Assembly: GCA_964490895.1 (NCBI GenBank)
Contig: CAZBEI010000089.1
Coordinates: forward strand, 1-13,932
Length of the DNA stretch: 13,932 nt
Source: JACRAO01 sp964490895
Lineage (GTDB): Bacteria > Bdellovibrionota > UBA1018
Direction of reading: 5' to 3'
Both the position numbers and the translations under genes were made by a program. Under the pieces are notes generated by a model. The model did no database searches. It was given only the letters and a program-made list of their open reading frames with translations, and was not told the DNA's origin. Positions 6,570 to 13,391 of the stretch are shown piece by piece (the first letter of the stretch is position 1; every line of letters starts with the position of its first letter).

Positions 6570-7754
6570 TTAAAAAATCTCTCCACGAAATAACAGTTTT
6601 ACAAAATCATGAAATGGCAATACTTCAATTCCATCCTCGGTTTTAAATTTATTATTTCCAACATAAATAATAAATTTTTTGAGAACCTTGACTTTAAAGT
6701 TGTCTCCAAAGTTTCGAATGGCGCGTGCCCATTTTGAATCATACCCATCAGAACATTTTACTTCAATGAGGACTACTTCGGCGGGTTTTTGGTTTGTTTT
6801 AGTGCTGATTTGAATAACGAAGTCAATTTCTTCGTCGTCGTTTGTACGGTAATGATAAATCCCACGGTTTTTTTCAGAGATTTCATTGTAAGTGCGGAGT
6901 TCATGAAAGAGCCAAGTTTCGAATGCGTAGCCACGAGAGATGGAATTAAAGTCTTCGTACAATAATCCAGCACAAGCTCGTGCAACTCCAGGGTCGAAGA
7001 AATAAAACTTGGGACTTTCGGTTTCTCTGACTTTTAGTCCAGGAGTGTAAGCGGGCACTAAATATCCCAACCAGGAGTCCAGTAGAATAGTAAAATAATT
7101 TTCTGCGGTGGAACGAGGAATTTTTGCCTCCCTGGAGAGATTTTCAAAATTAAGGATTTGACTATTAAAAATTCCGGCTATTTTAAGAAATCGTGCAAAA
7201 GGTTCAAGCTTTCTGATCAACCCTTCCTGAATAATTTCCTCTTTCAGGTAGGTATTTACGTAAGCCAGAAGAGTTTGTTTCTTGGTGTTTTGCCGAGTAA
7301 TGACCAAGGGAAGGCCTCCAAATTCCAATAAGGACTCAAGGGGATAGCGGGCTTGAAGTTCATGGGTAGAAAATTGTTCCATGTGCAGGGTAAGAGCTCT
7401 TCCTGCCAATAAATTTGTCCCTTCTTTTTTTAGTTTGCTAGCTGAGGAGCCGCTGAGTGCGAATTTAATCTTTCGAGTTTCCATGAGCAAATGGACTTCG
7501 TTTAATAGGGCAGGAAGTTTTTGGATTTCATCAATACAGATCCAATCGTTTTGCACTTTTTCATTGACTAACTTTTGGATGTTATGGGGTTCTCTTGCCA
7601 GTTCTAAAAAAAGCTTTTGATCAAGGAGGGAGAGTATCTGGTTTTCGTGAAAACTTTGTCTGAGCCAAGTGCTTTTCCCAACTCCCCTCGGTCCAAAAAG
7701 GAAAAAACTTTCTTCAGGAAGAGTGTAGTGTCGTTTATAGGGCTGCTTTGGCAT
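6570..7754 (-). CDS. AAA ATPase with C-terminal DUF4143 domain
   Basis: This 394-aa member of the AAA_14/DUF4143 family has a Walker A motif GPRGVGKST (21-29), a Walker B WICIDEIQ (71-78) and a sensor-like LSGSSASKL (100-108). The C-terminal DUF4143 region holds a restriction-nuclease-like pattern: DEEIDFVI with D311, and LIEVKCS with E331 and K333. Length is typical and the gene appears intact. AAGGAG at 7765-7770 precedes the ATG at a spacing of ten. These ATPases are common, patchily distributed and often sit in mobile or accessory regions; their cellular role is not established. Here it lies between an intact regulator gene and a decayed fragment of a copy of it, suggesting insertion or local rearrangement. 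Confidence 0.93.
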   Translation of the reverse strand: MPKQPYKRHYTLPEESFFLFGPRGVGKSTWLRQSFHENQILSLLDQKLFLELAREPHNIQKLVNEKVQNDWICIDEIQKLPALLNEVHLLMETRKIKFALSGSSASKLKKEGTNLLAGRALTLHMEQFSTHELQARYPLESLLEFGGLPLVITRQNTKKQTLLAYVNTYLKEEIIQEGLIRKLEPFARFLKIAGIFNSQILNFENLSREAKIPRSTAENYFTILLDSWLGYLVPAYTPGLKVRETESPKFYFFDPGVARACAGLLYEDFNSISRGYAFETWLFHELRTYNEISEKNRGIYHYRTNDDEEIDFVIQISTKTNQKPAEVVLIEVKCSDGYDSKWARAIRNFGDNFKVKVLKKFIIYVGNNKFKTEDGIEVLPFHDFVKLLFRGEIF

Positions 7755-7772
7755 GGCTAAAAATCTCCTTTT

Positions 7773-7806
7773 CTATACCATACCATAGATTTAGAGACAA
7801 AATCAA
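7773..7806 (-). promoter_or_regulatory. candidate promoter/operator of the DUF4143 gene
   Basis: On the minus strand TTGATT (7801-7806) is 18 bp from TATGGT (7777-7782), just upstream of the ribosome site. The -10 area lies within CTATACCATACCATAG (7773-7788, plus strand), which has CTAT/ATAG ends and repeated five-base steps. An autoregulatory site is possible, but support is modest. Confidence 0.3.
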
Positions 7807-7833
7807 TATCATGTTATAGGTTCCGAGGCTCCC

Positions 7834-8607
7834 TTAAGCCTTAATTGTCTTTATCTTTCCCCACAGCATAGGGGGGAGTTGATCTCCCGCAACCAGATAA
7901 ACCGGCTTTGCGCTGGCAGATGGTTTTTGAGCGTAGATTTTAGAAGGCAGGAGGCCTTCGCCTTCGAACTCAGTGAGCCAAAGTTTTCTCACATTCAAGG
8001 AATTGGTCACAAAGAGTTTTTGGTTTTTTAGGTTTCGTGATTTTTCTAATTGAGCGCCATATTCGAAGGTGCTTAAGACTTGAGTGTTTTTGCCTTTCTC
8101 TATTTTTTCCATCTCCTGAAAGCCGATTTCTTTGGAGTATTTGTATTTTTTTCTCCCAGGTTCTCTGAGAGAAAAAATAAGAGAGTAGGTTCCATTAAAA
8201 AAACCTTCCTCTAGTCTGTTTAAATCATGGATGTCGAGCTCCAAGATTTGAATCGAAGTCGTTTTAAGCAGTTGATGACAAAAGGGCAGAGCGACAGAGA
8301 TCATCCCCTCGAGAGTTCCAATTCTCATGTGTTTGGGTTCTGTGGTTTCAAGGAGTCCTTCGAGTTCTTTTTCGAGAGAGTGCATGAGTTTGGAATAAAG
8401 GGCGGAGAGCTGAAATGCACTCGGGGTCCATCCTGATTTTCTTCTGGCTTCGCGATCCAGTAAGGTAAGTTTGAGGTTAGATTCTAGTTTTGAGACAATA
8501 CGTGAAAGCTGGGGTTGGCTCAAACCTACATGTAGAGAAGCAGCTGATAAGTTCGTGTAGGCCACCGATCGGCTCAGGACTGAGAGCTCGTAATGCAAGT
8601 GAAACAT
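7834..8607 (-). CDS. LysR-type transcriptional regulator (short)
   Basis: The 257-aa product has an N-terminal winged helix-turn-helix (~1-60) with the LysR signature: NLSAASLHVGLSQPQLSRIV, then a linker helix rich in Leu and Glu. The C-terminal effector domain starts near MRIGTLEGMIS (~96) and is shorter and more divergent than the usual ~200 residues, so ligand type cannot be predicted. The start at 8607 has only a weak ribosome site but gives the normal distance to the HTH. Two palindromes of the T-N11-A type lie upstream and are plausible autoregulatory sites. A decayed fragment of a second copy lies at 6509-6560. The divergent neighbour is pdxH; control of pdxH by this protein is possible but unproven. 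Confidence 0.88.
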   Translation of the reverse strand: MFHLHYELSVLSRSVAYTNLSAASLHVGLSQPQLSRIVSKLESNLKLTLLDREARRKSGWTPSAFQLSALYSKLMHSLEKELEGLLETTEPKHMRIGTLEGMISVALPFCHQLLKTTSIQILELDIHDLNRLEEGFFNGTYSLIFSLREPGRKKYKYSKEIGFQEMEKIEKGKNTQVLSTFEYGAQLEKSRNLKNQKLFVTNSLNVRKLWLTEFEGEGLLPSKIYAQKPSASAKPVYLVAGDQLPPMLWGKIKTIKA

Positions 8608-8632
8608 GCCGGTCTTATTAGCTTATTTCTTC

Positions 8633-8667
8633 ATGCTTTGAAAGCATAATAAATTGTATATTATACA
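8633..8667. promoter_or_regulatory. paired T-N11-A palindromes, probable LysR-type operator
   Basis: ATGCTTTGAAAGCAT (8633-8647) is a perfect 7-1-7 palindrome and TGTATATTATACA (8655-8667) a perfect 6-1-6 palindrome. Both fit the T-N11-A box of LysR-type regulators and their centres are 21 bp apart, two helical turns. The second overlaps a consensus TATAAT on the minus strand (8660-8665), a likely -10 for the regulator gene. TTGAAA (8638-8643) with TATTAT (8659-8664) could form a plus-strand promoter, although its 15-bp spacing is short. Confidence 0.6.
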
Positions 8668-8670
8668 TTT

Positions 8671-8810
8671 TAAATTTTAAAGGGACTGTTCTAAGTATGG
8701 GCCTGGCGCAGCAAGATTTGGGATGTGGGGAAAGCGCTTCAGTGAAGAGGGGAAATAGGGGGATTTGGGGGAAAAAGGTAGATTCTGAGAAATCAGGATC
8801 TACCTTTTTT
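8671..8810 (+). ncRNA. candidate structured leader of pdxH or free small RNA
   Basis: About 140 bases between the plus-strand promoter candidate and a strong terminator hold no convincing gene. The RNA would carry six G-tracts (8699-8701, 8720-8722, 8727-8730, 8749-8752, 8758-8762, 8767-8771), a small CTTC/GAAG hairpin (8738-8748) and then the terminator hairpin. The last four tracts could form a quadruplex directly abutting the terminator stem. It could be a pdxH attenuator/riboswitch or a stand-alone sRNA; I matched it to no known class. Confidence 0.4.
8772..8810 (+). terminator. strong rho-independent terminator with GAAA loop
   Basis: A 17-bp stem (8772-8788 pairing with 8793-8809, one G-U pair) is closed by a GAAA tetraloop (8789-8792) and followed by a T-run ending at 8810. 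It stands 31 bp before the pdxH ATG, so it ends an upstream small transcript or attenuates pdxH. Confidence 0.9.
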
Positions 8811-8841
8811 AGTTTTATAAGTTCTGGTATGTTCCCACCTC

Positions 8842-9468
8842 ATGTCAGATATCAAAGACTTTTCTAGTGATCCGTTTCAACAATTTCAAAAATGGTTTCA
8901 GAGAGCTCAGAGGTTTCAGGTTTTTCGTTTTCTTTACCCCTCCACCTTATTGGGTTTATCTCATGCAATGACCCTTGCAACAGCGACAAAGGAGGGAAAA
9001 CCTTCTGCCCGCATGGTCTTACTCAAGGAGTATAGCCCCCGTGGATTTGTTTTTTATACGCATTATGAAAGCCGAAAGGCGGAGGAGCTCACTCAAAATC
9101 CCCAAGCGGCCCTTGTTTTTTATTGGGGATTTCCTCAGAGGCAAATTCGGATTGAGGGAAGTGTCAGTAAACTCACCCATGAGGAATCTTCGCAATATTG
9201 GAAAACTCGTCCCCGAGGGAGTCAATTGAGTGGGCTTGCGTCGCAGCAAAGCAAAGTCATTTTAAACCGAGAGCAACTCGAAGAAAAAATAAATAAAGTA
9301 AACGAAGAGTACCGGGGGCAAGAAATTCCCTGTCCCACAGTTTGGGGTGGATTTTGCCTAAAGCCAGAACTTTTTGAGTTTTGGGAGGGCAGAGTCAATC
9401 GCCTCCACGATCGCATTTGCTACACACAAAAAAGCACCCTTTGGGAAATGAGCCGGCTTTCGCCGTGA
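8842..9468 (+). CDS. pdxH: pyridoxamine 5'-phosphate oxidase
   Basis: PdxH is the FMN-dependent oxidase that converts pyridoxine or pyridoxamine 5'-phosphate to pyridoxal 5'-phosphate, the active vitamin B6 cofactor. The 208-aa protein carries the family's conserved blocks in order: DPFQQFQKWF (10-19); AMTLATAT (42-49); KPSARMVLLKEY (53-64); FYTHYESRKAEEL (71-83); RQIRIEGSV (100-108); SQLSGLASQQS (127-137); PTVWGGF (165-171); and EFWEGRVNRLHDR with a terminal RLSP. Length is normal and the C-terminus complete. No ribosome site precedes ATG 8842; the bases before it are TTCCCACC, which could pair with leader G-tracts. A terminator immediately upstream suggests either its own short promoter or control by read-through. 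Confidence 0.97.
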   Translation: MSDIKDFSSDPFQQFQKWFQRAQRFQVFRFLYPSTLLGLSHAMTLATATKEGKPSARMVLLKEYSPRGFVFYTHYESRKAEELTQNPQAALVFYWGFPQRQIRIEGSVSKLTHEESSQYWKTRPRGSQLSGLASQQSKVILNREQLEEKINKVNEEYRGQEIPCPTVWGGFCLKPELFEFWEGRVNRLHDRICYTQKSTLWEMSRLSP

Positions 9469-9523
9469 TTGCTGCAGATCAAAATGTTTGAGAATCCCCT
9501 TGAGTGAAGTCATTTTTTCAGGG

Positions 9524-9542
9524 TTGTCTAAAACTTAGACAA
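9524..9542. promoter_or_regulatory. perfect 8-3-8 inverted repeat
   Basis: TTGTCTAA and TTAGACAA flank AAC in the gap between pdxH and the HEAT-like gene, about 117 bp before the latter's start. No T-run follows on either strand, so an operator fits better than a terminator. The regulator is unknown. Confidence 0.5.
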
Positions 9543-9658
9543 AATAAAAGTCATTTGATTGAGAAAGTTTCTTAAAATGTAAGGAGAATTTCTACTCTAT
9601 CTTGGTCTATGTTTTGCTTAAGTGTGTTGACAAGGGTGGATAGGGATGGAGGTGGAAA

Positions 9659-10513
9659 GTGAAAGCGTTTAGTAAAACAATCGTTTTAGGGGTTCTTTTT
9701 TTTTGCTCTGTGATGAGCCAAGCTGATTCTGTGCGTTCATTAGAAAATATTTTTTATGATGTAAGCACACCTGTTAGGACTAAGCTGCAAGTAGCTGGAG
9801 AATTATTTAGAAAAAATAGAGTTGATGTAAAGATGGTGGACGCAGTCATTTCAATTTTAAAAGAAGATTCGCACACAGAAATTAAATTTTTATCAGCAGA
9901 TGCATTAGTGGAAATTACAGATAATACTTTTAAAGAGAAAATTTCGGATGCTTTCCTGGATGTTTTAACCAGTGCCTATTATGGGAGTCTTGATCAGAAG
10001 CTTTACCCAAAAATGGTTCGCTCCCTGGGCCGGTTAGGTGTGATGAACAAAAAAGTCATACATGCATTTACAATGGGGCTTTCGTACTATACAAACGATG
10101 AAATTCGAAAGACAATTCGGGATACAATTGAGAGTTTTGGTTCTTATGCGTTTGAGGACTTGAAATATTATTTAAATCATGAAAATGATCCAAAATTAAG
10201 AACTGAGATTTTGTTAATTCTTTATGCTTTGGGTCCAAAAAGTGACTACTTTACAGCAGATCTTCTGAAATTTTTTGATCCAGACACAACTCTAGGAAAA
10301 AATACAAGTCAATATAGTAAAGTTCTAGCCGTCCTAATCTTAGAAAAAATTGGAATTCGAAAAGATCCAAAAATCATTCCTGCATTATCTGATTTAAAAG
10401 CAAAGGATGAAGATCCGGTGATTCAGATCATCACAGATCGAGTTCTGACTCCTCCTCCTCCTCAAAAATCTATTTTTTATGAAGACATCGCCGCTAAAAA
10501 AGCGGACGAGTAA
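9659..10513 (+). CDS. exported HEAT-repeat-like protein
   Basis: This 284-aa protein starts with a clear signal peptide (cleavage likely after SQA, ~residue 22). The rest is almost all helical, with repeating helix pairs of the HEAT/armadillo type: for example VDAVISILKEDSHTEIKFLS, then YPKMVRSLGRLGV, then IRKTIRDTIESFG, and EILLILYALG. Such solenoids mediate protein-protein contacts in the periplasm or at the envelope. I start it at GTG 9659 because a GGAGG site (9648-9652) lies six bases upstream and the signal peptide begins directly. The C-terminus has a Pro run (TPPPPQK) and a charged tail. No specific function is recognised. Base composition is AT-richer than the repair genes. Confidence 0.82.
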   Translation: MKAFSKTIVLGVLFFCSVMSQADSVRSLENIFYDVSTPVRTKLQVAGELFRKNRVDVKMVDAVISILKEDSHTEIKFLSADALVEITDNTFKEKISDAFLDVLTSAYYGSLDQKLYPKMVRSLGRLGVMNKKVIHAFTMGLSYYTNDEIRKTIRDTIESFGSYAFEDLKYYLNHENDPKLRTEILLILYALGPKSDYFTADLLKFFDPDTTLGKNTSQYSKVLAVLILEKIGIRKDPKIIPALSDLKAKDEDPVIQIITDRVLTPPPPQKSIFYEDIAAKKADE

Positions 10514-10599
10514 TCCTTCTCTTTGTAATGCATTTTATGCATATTAACTTGTGCACTATGTATTTTCCAAATCAAAGTGCTTTGTCTATTTAATCCCCA

Positions 10600-10676
10600 T
10601 GCGACGCAAGGTGCGTCGCAAGAAAAAACAAACAATACTGGCCCGGAGGGCCAGACATAAAAAGACCAGGAGGGTC
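10600..10676 (+). promoter_or_regulatory. triple-hairpin 5' leader with purine (AGG/GGA) loops
   Basis: Three hairpins precede the next gene. The first is TGCGACGCA-AGG-TGCGTCGCA (10600-10620), the second CTGGCCC-GGA-GGGCCAG (10638-10654), the third GACC-AGGAG-GGTC (10664-10676). The second and third sit in similar 25-base repeats whose arms differ by paired changes (G-C replaced by A-U), as expected of conserved RNA structure. None has a T-run, so they are not terminators. Exposed GGA resembles CsrA/RsmA sites, but stabilising or translational roles by other means are equally possible. Confidence 0.6.
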
Positions 10677-10704
10677 AGACAATAAAAGAAAAGGGGATAA
10701 TAAA

Positions 10705-11175
10705 ATGAAACACTTAGTACTAGTAACCATGATCTTAGGGGCAAACACAATGGCTTATGCAGATGGATTTCGTTGCGAGAGCCGCGACGGAAAACTCTCT
10801 GTAAAAGTTTTCAATCACGTGATGGCCGAAGACGGCACACGAAATGGCGCAGTGATGGTGGTCTCTGACAACGACGTGCAATTGGGCCGAAAAACCATTG
10901 CTCGTTTTACAGATACAAAATCAACACTGTCCAATAGTGGCGCTCTTTACGAAGCCAAAGTAGACCTCCGAGTCTCTGGAAGCTCACGCAAAGGCGAGTT
11001 GATCGGTGGAACTAAATTGGGCGAACTCAAGACCCTCGTTTTAGAGATTGATTTCAAATACAATCGCCCAATCGAAGACGGCGAAGTGGTCGATGGAGTG
11101 CTCACCCTGAACAAAAGAAACGGTGAAGTTGCCGCTGACTTAGACTTAGACTGCACACGCTACTTGAAAAACTAG
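10705..11175 (+). CDS. secreted beta-rich protein, unknown function, probably well expressed
   Basis: The 156-aa product has a signal peptide (cleavage likely after AYA, ~residue 19). The mature chain has alternating short strands and turns, which suggests a beta fold. Two cysteines, C24 near the mature N-terminus and C150 near the end, could join as one disulfide. It has an AAGGGG ribosome site, GC-richer codon choice than its neighbours, an elaborate 5' leader and a strong terminator, which together suggest an abundant periplasmic protein. It is its own transcription unit. I recognise the style from small secreted proteins of Bdellovibrio-like bacteria but no named family, so I assign no function. 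Confidence 0.85.
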   Translation: MKHLVLVTMILGANTMAYADGFRCESRDGKLSVKVFNHVMAEDGTRNGAVMVVSDNDVQLGRKTIARFTDTKSTLSNSGALYEAKVDLRVSGSSRKGELIGGTKLGELKTLVLEIDFKYNRPIEDGEVVDGVLTLNKRNGEVAADLDLDCTRYLKN

Positions 11176-11205
11176 TCTTTAAATCTCTCAATCAGATTTA
11201 AGATA

Positions 11206-11250
11206 AAACCCAAGGGGATTCCGAAAAACCGGAGTCTCCTTGGGTTTTTT
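11206..11250 (+). terminator. rho-independent terminator
   Basis: An 18-bp stem with two G-U pairs (11206-11223 pairing with 11230-11247), an A-rich six-base loop and a T-run to 11250 follow the secreted-protein gene by 30 bp. The A-run on the other side may allow some reverse activity. Confidence 0.93.
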
Positions 11251-11304
11251 GTTTGTATTTATTGCTGGAAAGCTGTTACAGAGTCTAGCAAGGAGAGAGT
11301 GACA

Positions 11305-11748
11305 ATGAAATACCTGATTATTGTGTTGTTTGTTGGTGTTGGTTTGACTTATGGAAATTTTTCCAGAGCTGAAACCAGAGCTGAAAATAGAGAAGTGAAT
11401 GTTGGAAAGATTCACTCTGAGAAATGTGATAACCCAGAAAACATGAGGACTTATGGTGGACTTGCTTATCTCTGTGAAGTTACTACTGTCGCACCTCCAG
11501 CAAATTTTGTTAGAGTAGTGAAGCCGGACAAACTTGCCACTCTGGACCATGCTTGGAGACTAGATGACCAATGCGAAGTGAATGTCCAATCCACAGAAGT
11601 CGGTTATGTAATTGTCATTTCTCAGACAGGCAATCAGGCGAGAAGAAATCCTTTGACTCACGAAAAAGCACTTCGATGTATTGAAGAGGCATCAAAGCTC
11701 AAAGGCTGGGATAAGGAACTTGTTACCCTTGTTTCGGTGTCGGAGTAG
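11305..11748 (+). CDS. exported protein with four cysteines, unknown function
   Basis: This 147-aa protein starts with a signal peptide (cleavage probably near SRA, ~residue 22). The mature part carries Cys at 41, 57, 90 and 125, enough for two disulfides, and mixed strands and helices (VGYVIVISQTG; EKALRCIEEASKLKG). The start is ATG 11305, nine bases after AGGAG; GTG 11299 is in frame but too close to that site. The gene follows the preceding terminator by ~55 bp and has its own ribosome site, so it is probably a separate unit. No homology recognised. Confidence 0.75.
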   Translation: MKYLIIVLFVGVGLTYGNFSRAETRAENREVNVGKIHSEKCDNPENMRTYGGLAYLCEVTTVAPPANFVRVVKPDKLATLDHAWRLDDQCEVNVQSTEVGYVIVISQTGNQARRNPLTHEKALRCIEEASKLKGWDKELVTLVSVSE

Positions 11749-11763
11749 CCTTTTGAGGCTTTT
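11747..11763 (+). terminator. weak hairpin after the four-Cys protein gene
   Basis: AGCCT-TTTG-AGGCT overlaps the stop codon and is followed by only three T. The stem is five base pairs, so efficiency is doubtful. Confidence 0.25.
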
Positions 11764-11891
11764 GCTGAGTTCTGCTAGAATCAGTTTTTCGAAGCGTTCC
11801 ATATTTGAAAGTAAATTTAGCACTCACTTAAAAATTAGACTGTTTTTAAATATTACCTGACTTTTTTAGACTAGTATTATTATTCGAAAAT

Positions 11892-11908
11892 AACATTTTT
11901 TAAATGTT
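11892..11908. promoter_or_regulatory. 7-3-7 inverted repeat upstream of the Cys-rich operon
   Basis: AACATTT and AAATGTT flank TTT, about 45 bp before the first gene of the operon. It may be an operator or simply an AT-rich chance palindrome. Confidence 0.3.
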
Positions 11909-11952
11909 CAGAGCAAAAATACCGAAAATCTATCAAACAAGGAGAGAATCCT

Positions 11953-12744
11953 ATGAAAGGCTATTTAGTCTTATTTTTAGGGATAGGGTTACTAATGATA
12001 AATGCTAGTACATTTGGCGCTGGCATTACTAATTTAGCAGATCTTTATGCAAGTGGCAGTGGTGGGAGTATCAAATTAGGGGATATCTATGCTGATGCAT
12101 GTAAGAATGGTGGCAGACCTATTTTTTGTAACTTAAATGCGGCATTTTGTACGCTAGTTAACGAGGAAAGGTTAAGAATCTACAATGAGTGCGAATGGAA
12201 AAAATGGCTAGAAACGAGAAAGTTAGATGTTGATAAGCAAAGGATAACTATTTTATTAGCCTTAAAAAGTAATCCTTGTGCCTATGTAACCTCAGGGAGA
12301 GAATTGTTTTTTTATGTTCCAGGAAATTTAATCATTTCGACCCCAAGTGGTCTTCCATCTCTACATATAAAGAAATTTATAAATGATAAAGATGTGAGTG
12401 AGTGGTTGCCAAACATAATCAGGGATTTAAATAATGGAACTTATCGAGAAAGACGCGAAGCATATGATTATTGTTTGTCAGAATATCTAACTAGAATCAA
12501 AAGCAATCCATGTAGAGAAAACTGTCTTTTGTTTGGTTCTGCTTTTGGAGGGTTTCATGCTTTAGTTTGCGAGGCTGAGGGAAAGCGAAACTGTCCACAG
12601 CTGAGCAAACTCCTCAATACTGTAAAATGTGCATTTGACTTGGATAACCAGAGTCATGATGGAGAGACTGTAGACTTTCAGTGTTCATCAGCGACACCGC
12701 AAAAAACTATCACTATGGAACCAGGCTTCAGAAATGGGAAATAA
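11953..12744 (+). CDS. exported Cys-rich protein A, unknown family
   Basis: The 263-aa product has a signal peptide (cleavage likely after FGA, ~residue 23) and 12 cysteines in the mature chain. Visible signatures are C59-x6-C66 (CNLNAAFC), an SNPC at 106-109, a C174-x12-C187 block ending in SNPC, then C191, C206, C214 and C226. The two SNPC segments suggest an internal duplication. AAGGAG lies ten bases before the ATG. It overlaps the next gene by 11 bp, so both are surely co-transcribed. Shared Cys spacing with that gene marks them as divergent paralogues. Many disulfides suggest a secreted or periplasmic protein; no known family comes to mind. Confidence 0.8.
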   Translation: MKGYLVLFLGIGLLMINASTFGAGITNLADLYASGSGGSIKLGDIYADACKNGGRPIFCNLNAAFCTLVNEERLRIYNECEWKKWLETRKLDVDKQRITILLALKSNPCAYVTSGRELFFYVPGNLIISTPSGLPSLHIKKFINDKDVSEWLPNIIRDLNNGTYRERREAYDYCLSEYLTRIKSNPCRENCLLFGSAFGGFHALVCEAEGKRNCPQLSKLLNTVKCAFDLDNQSHDGETVDFQCSSATPQKTITMEPGFRNGK

Positions 12745-13387
12745 AAAAATCAGAATTAAGAATATGGTTTTATCTTTTATTGCTCTATTTGCTTATTCTG
12801 AGGGTGTTTATTGTGCTGATTGTGATAAACTTTATCCAAAGTGCCAAGTTCCAGCTGGTTTTTGCGAAGCTCGAGAAAAAATAAAAAAAGACTGTTTAGA
12901 TCTGGCTGCTAAAGAAAAAAAAGCAGAAGACCAAAAATGGCTTCTCGGGTTTTTTGAAAACGAAAAGCAAAAACTTCTATCTAGTCCATGTGTGGATTCG
13001 CCCAACTTCTGTGATCAGGGCTCTCGACTTAATTTTGCTGCACATCCGTCGTTTGATTTTTATAAAACTTGTGAGGAATTAAATAAACAACTCAGCCCCT
13101 CCTTGGTTGTGGCGAAACGGAAATGTTATGCCGAAACACTTGAATTAGCTAAAGTTGATCCATGCCTTGCACCGAGGATAGTTCAATGTCCAAAAATTGT
13201 AGAAGAAGCTAGCCAGTGCGGCCCTTTTTATTTAGCAGCACAAGAGTTGTGTGATTCTGAAAAACTAAAAATAAAAAATGAAATAAATATATTTTCCTGT
13301 TTTTTTGATGATCAAAATTTTGAGAATGTAATGCGATCAAGTATTAGAAAATTTTATTGCGAAGTGAGAGCTGCAAAAGGTGAATAA
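12734..13387 (+). CDS. exported Cys-rich protein B, paralogue of protein A
   Basis: This 217-aa protein has an N-terminal signal peptide (~11-28, likely cut before ADC) and about 13 cysteines in the mature part. It repeats the pattern of its upstream neighbour: C37-x6-C44 (CQVPAGFC), a SSPC at 83-86, and C131-x12-C144 ending in DPC. Gaps and most other residues differ, so the pair diverged long ago. ATG 12734 lies inside the end of the upstream gene; ATG 12764 (residue 11) would leave a more conventional signal peptide. Codon use is AT-rich like the upstream gene. The next gene starts 4 bp after its stop. Confidence 0.78.
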   Translation: MGNKKIRIKNMVLSFIALFAYSEGVYCADCDKLYPKCQVPAGFCEAREKIKKDCLDLAAKEKKAEDQKWLLGFFENEKQKLLSSPCVDSPNFCDQGSRLNFAAHPSFDFYKTCEELNKQLSPSLVVAKRKCYAETLELAKVDPCLAPRIVQCPKIVEEASQCGPFYLAAQELCDSEKLKIKNEINIFSCFFDDQNFENVMRSSIRKFYCEVRAAKGE

Positions 13388-13391
13388 TAAA

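Noticed and set aside
6570..7754. ATPase gene as cargo of an insertion sequence
   Set aside because: No transposase, terminal inverted repeats or target duplications are visible around it; only the regulator fragment suggests rearrangement.
8671..8810. Known RNA classes (4.5S/SRP RNA, FMN riboswitch, cyclic-di-GMP riboswitch, tRNA)
   Set aside because: I could not find the conserved cores of these classes by eye; the segment stays an unclassified candidate.
8697..8865. Plus-strand frame of 56 codons from ATG 8697 through the terminator into pdxH
   Set aside because: No ribosome site, it runs through the terminator hairpin and overlaps the pdxH start in another frame; it is probably fortuitous.
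10600..10620. Perfect 9-bp hairpin as terminator of the HEAT-like gene
   Set aside because: It is followed by an A-rich, not T-rich, stretch on the plus strand, and the minus strand has the T-run on the wrong side.
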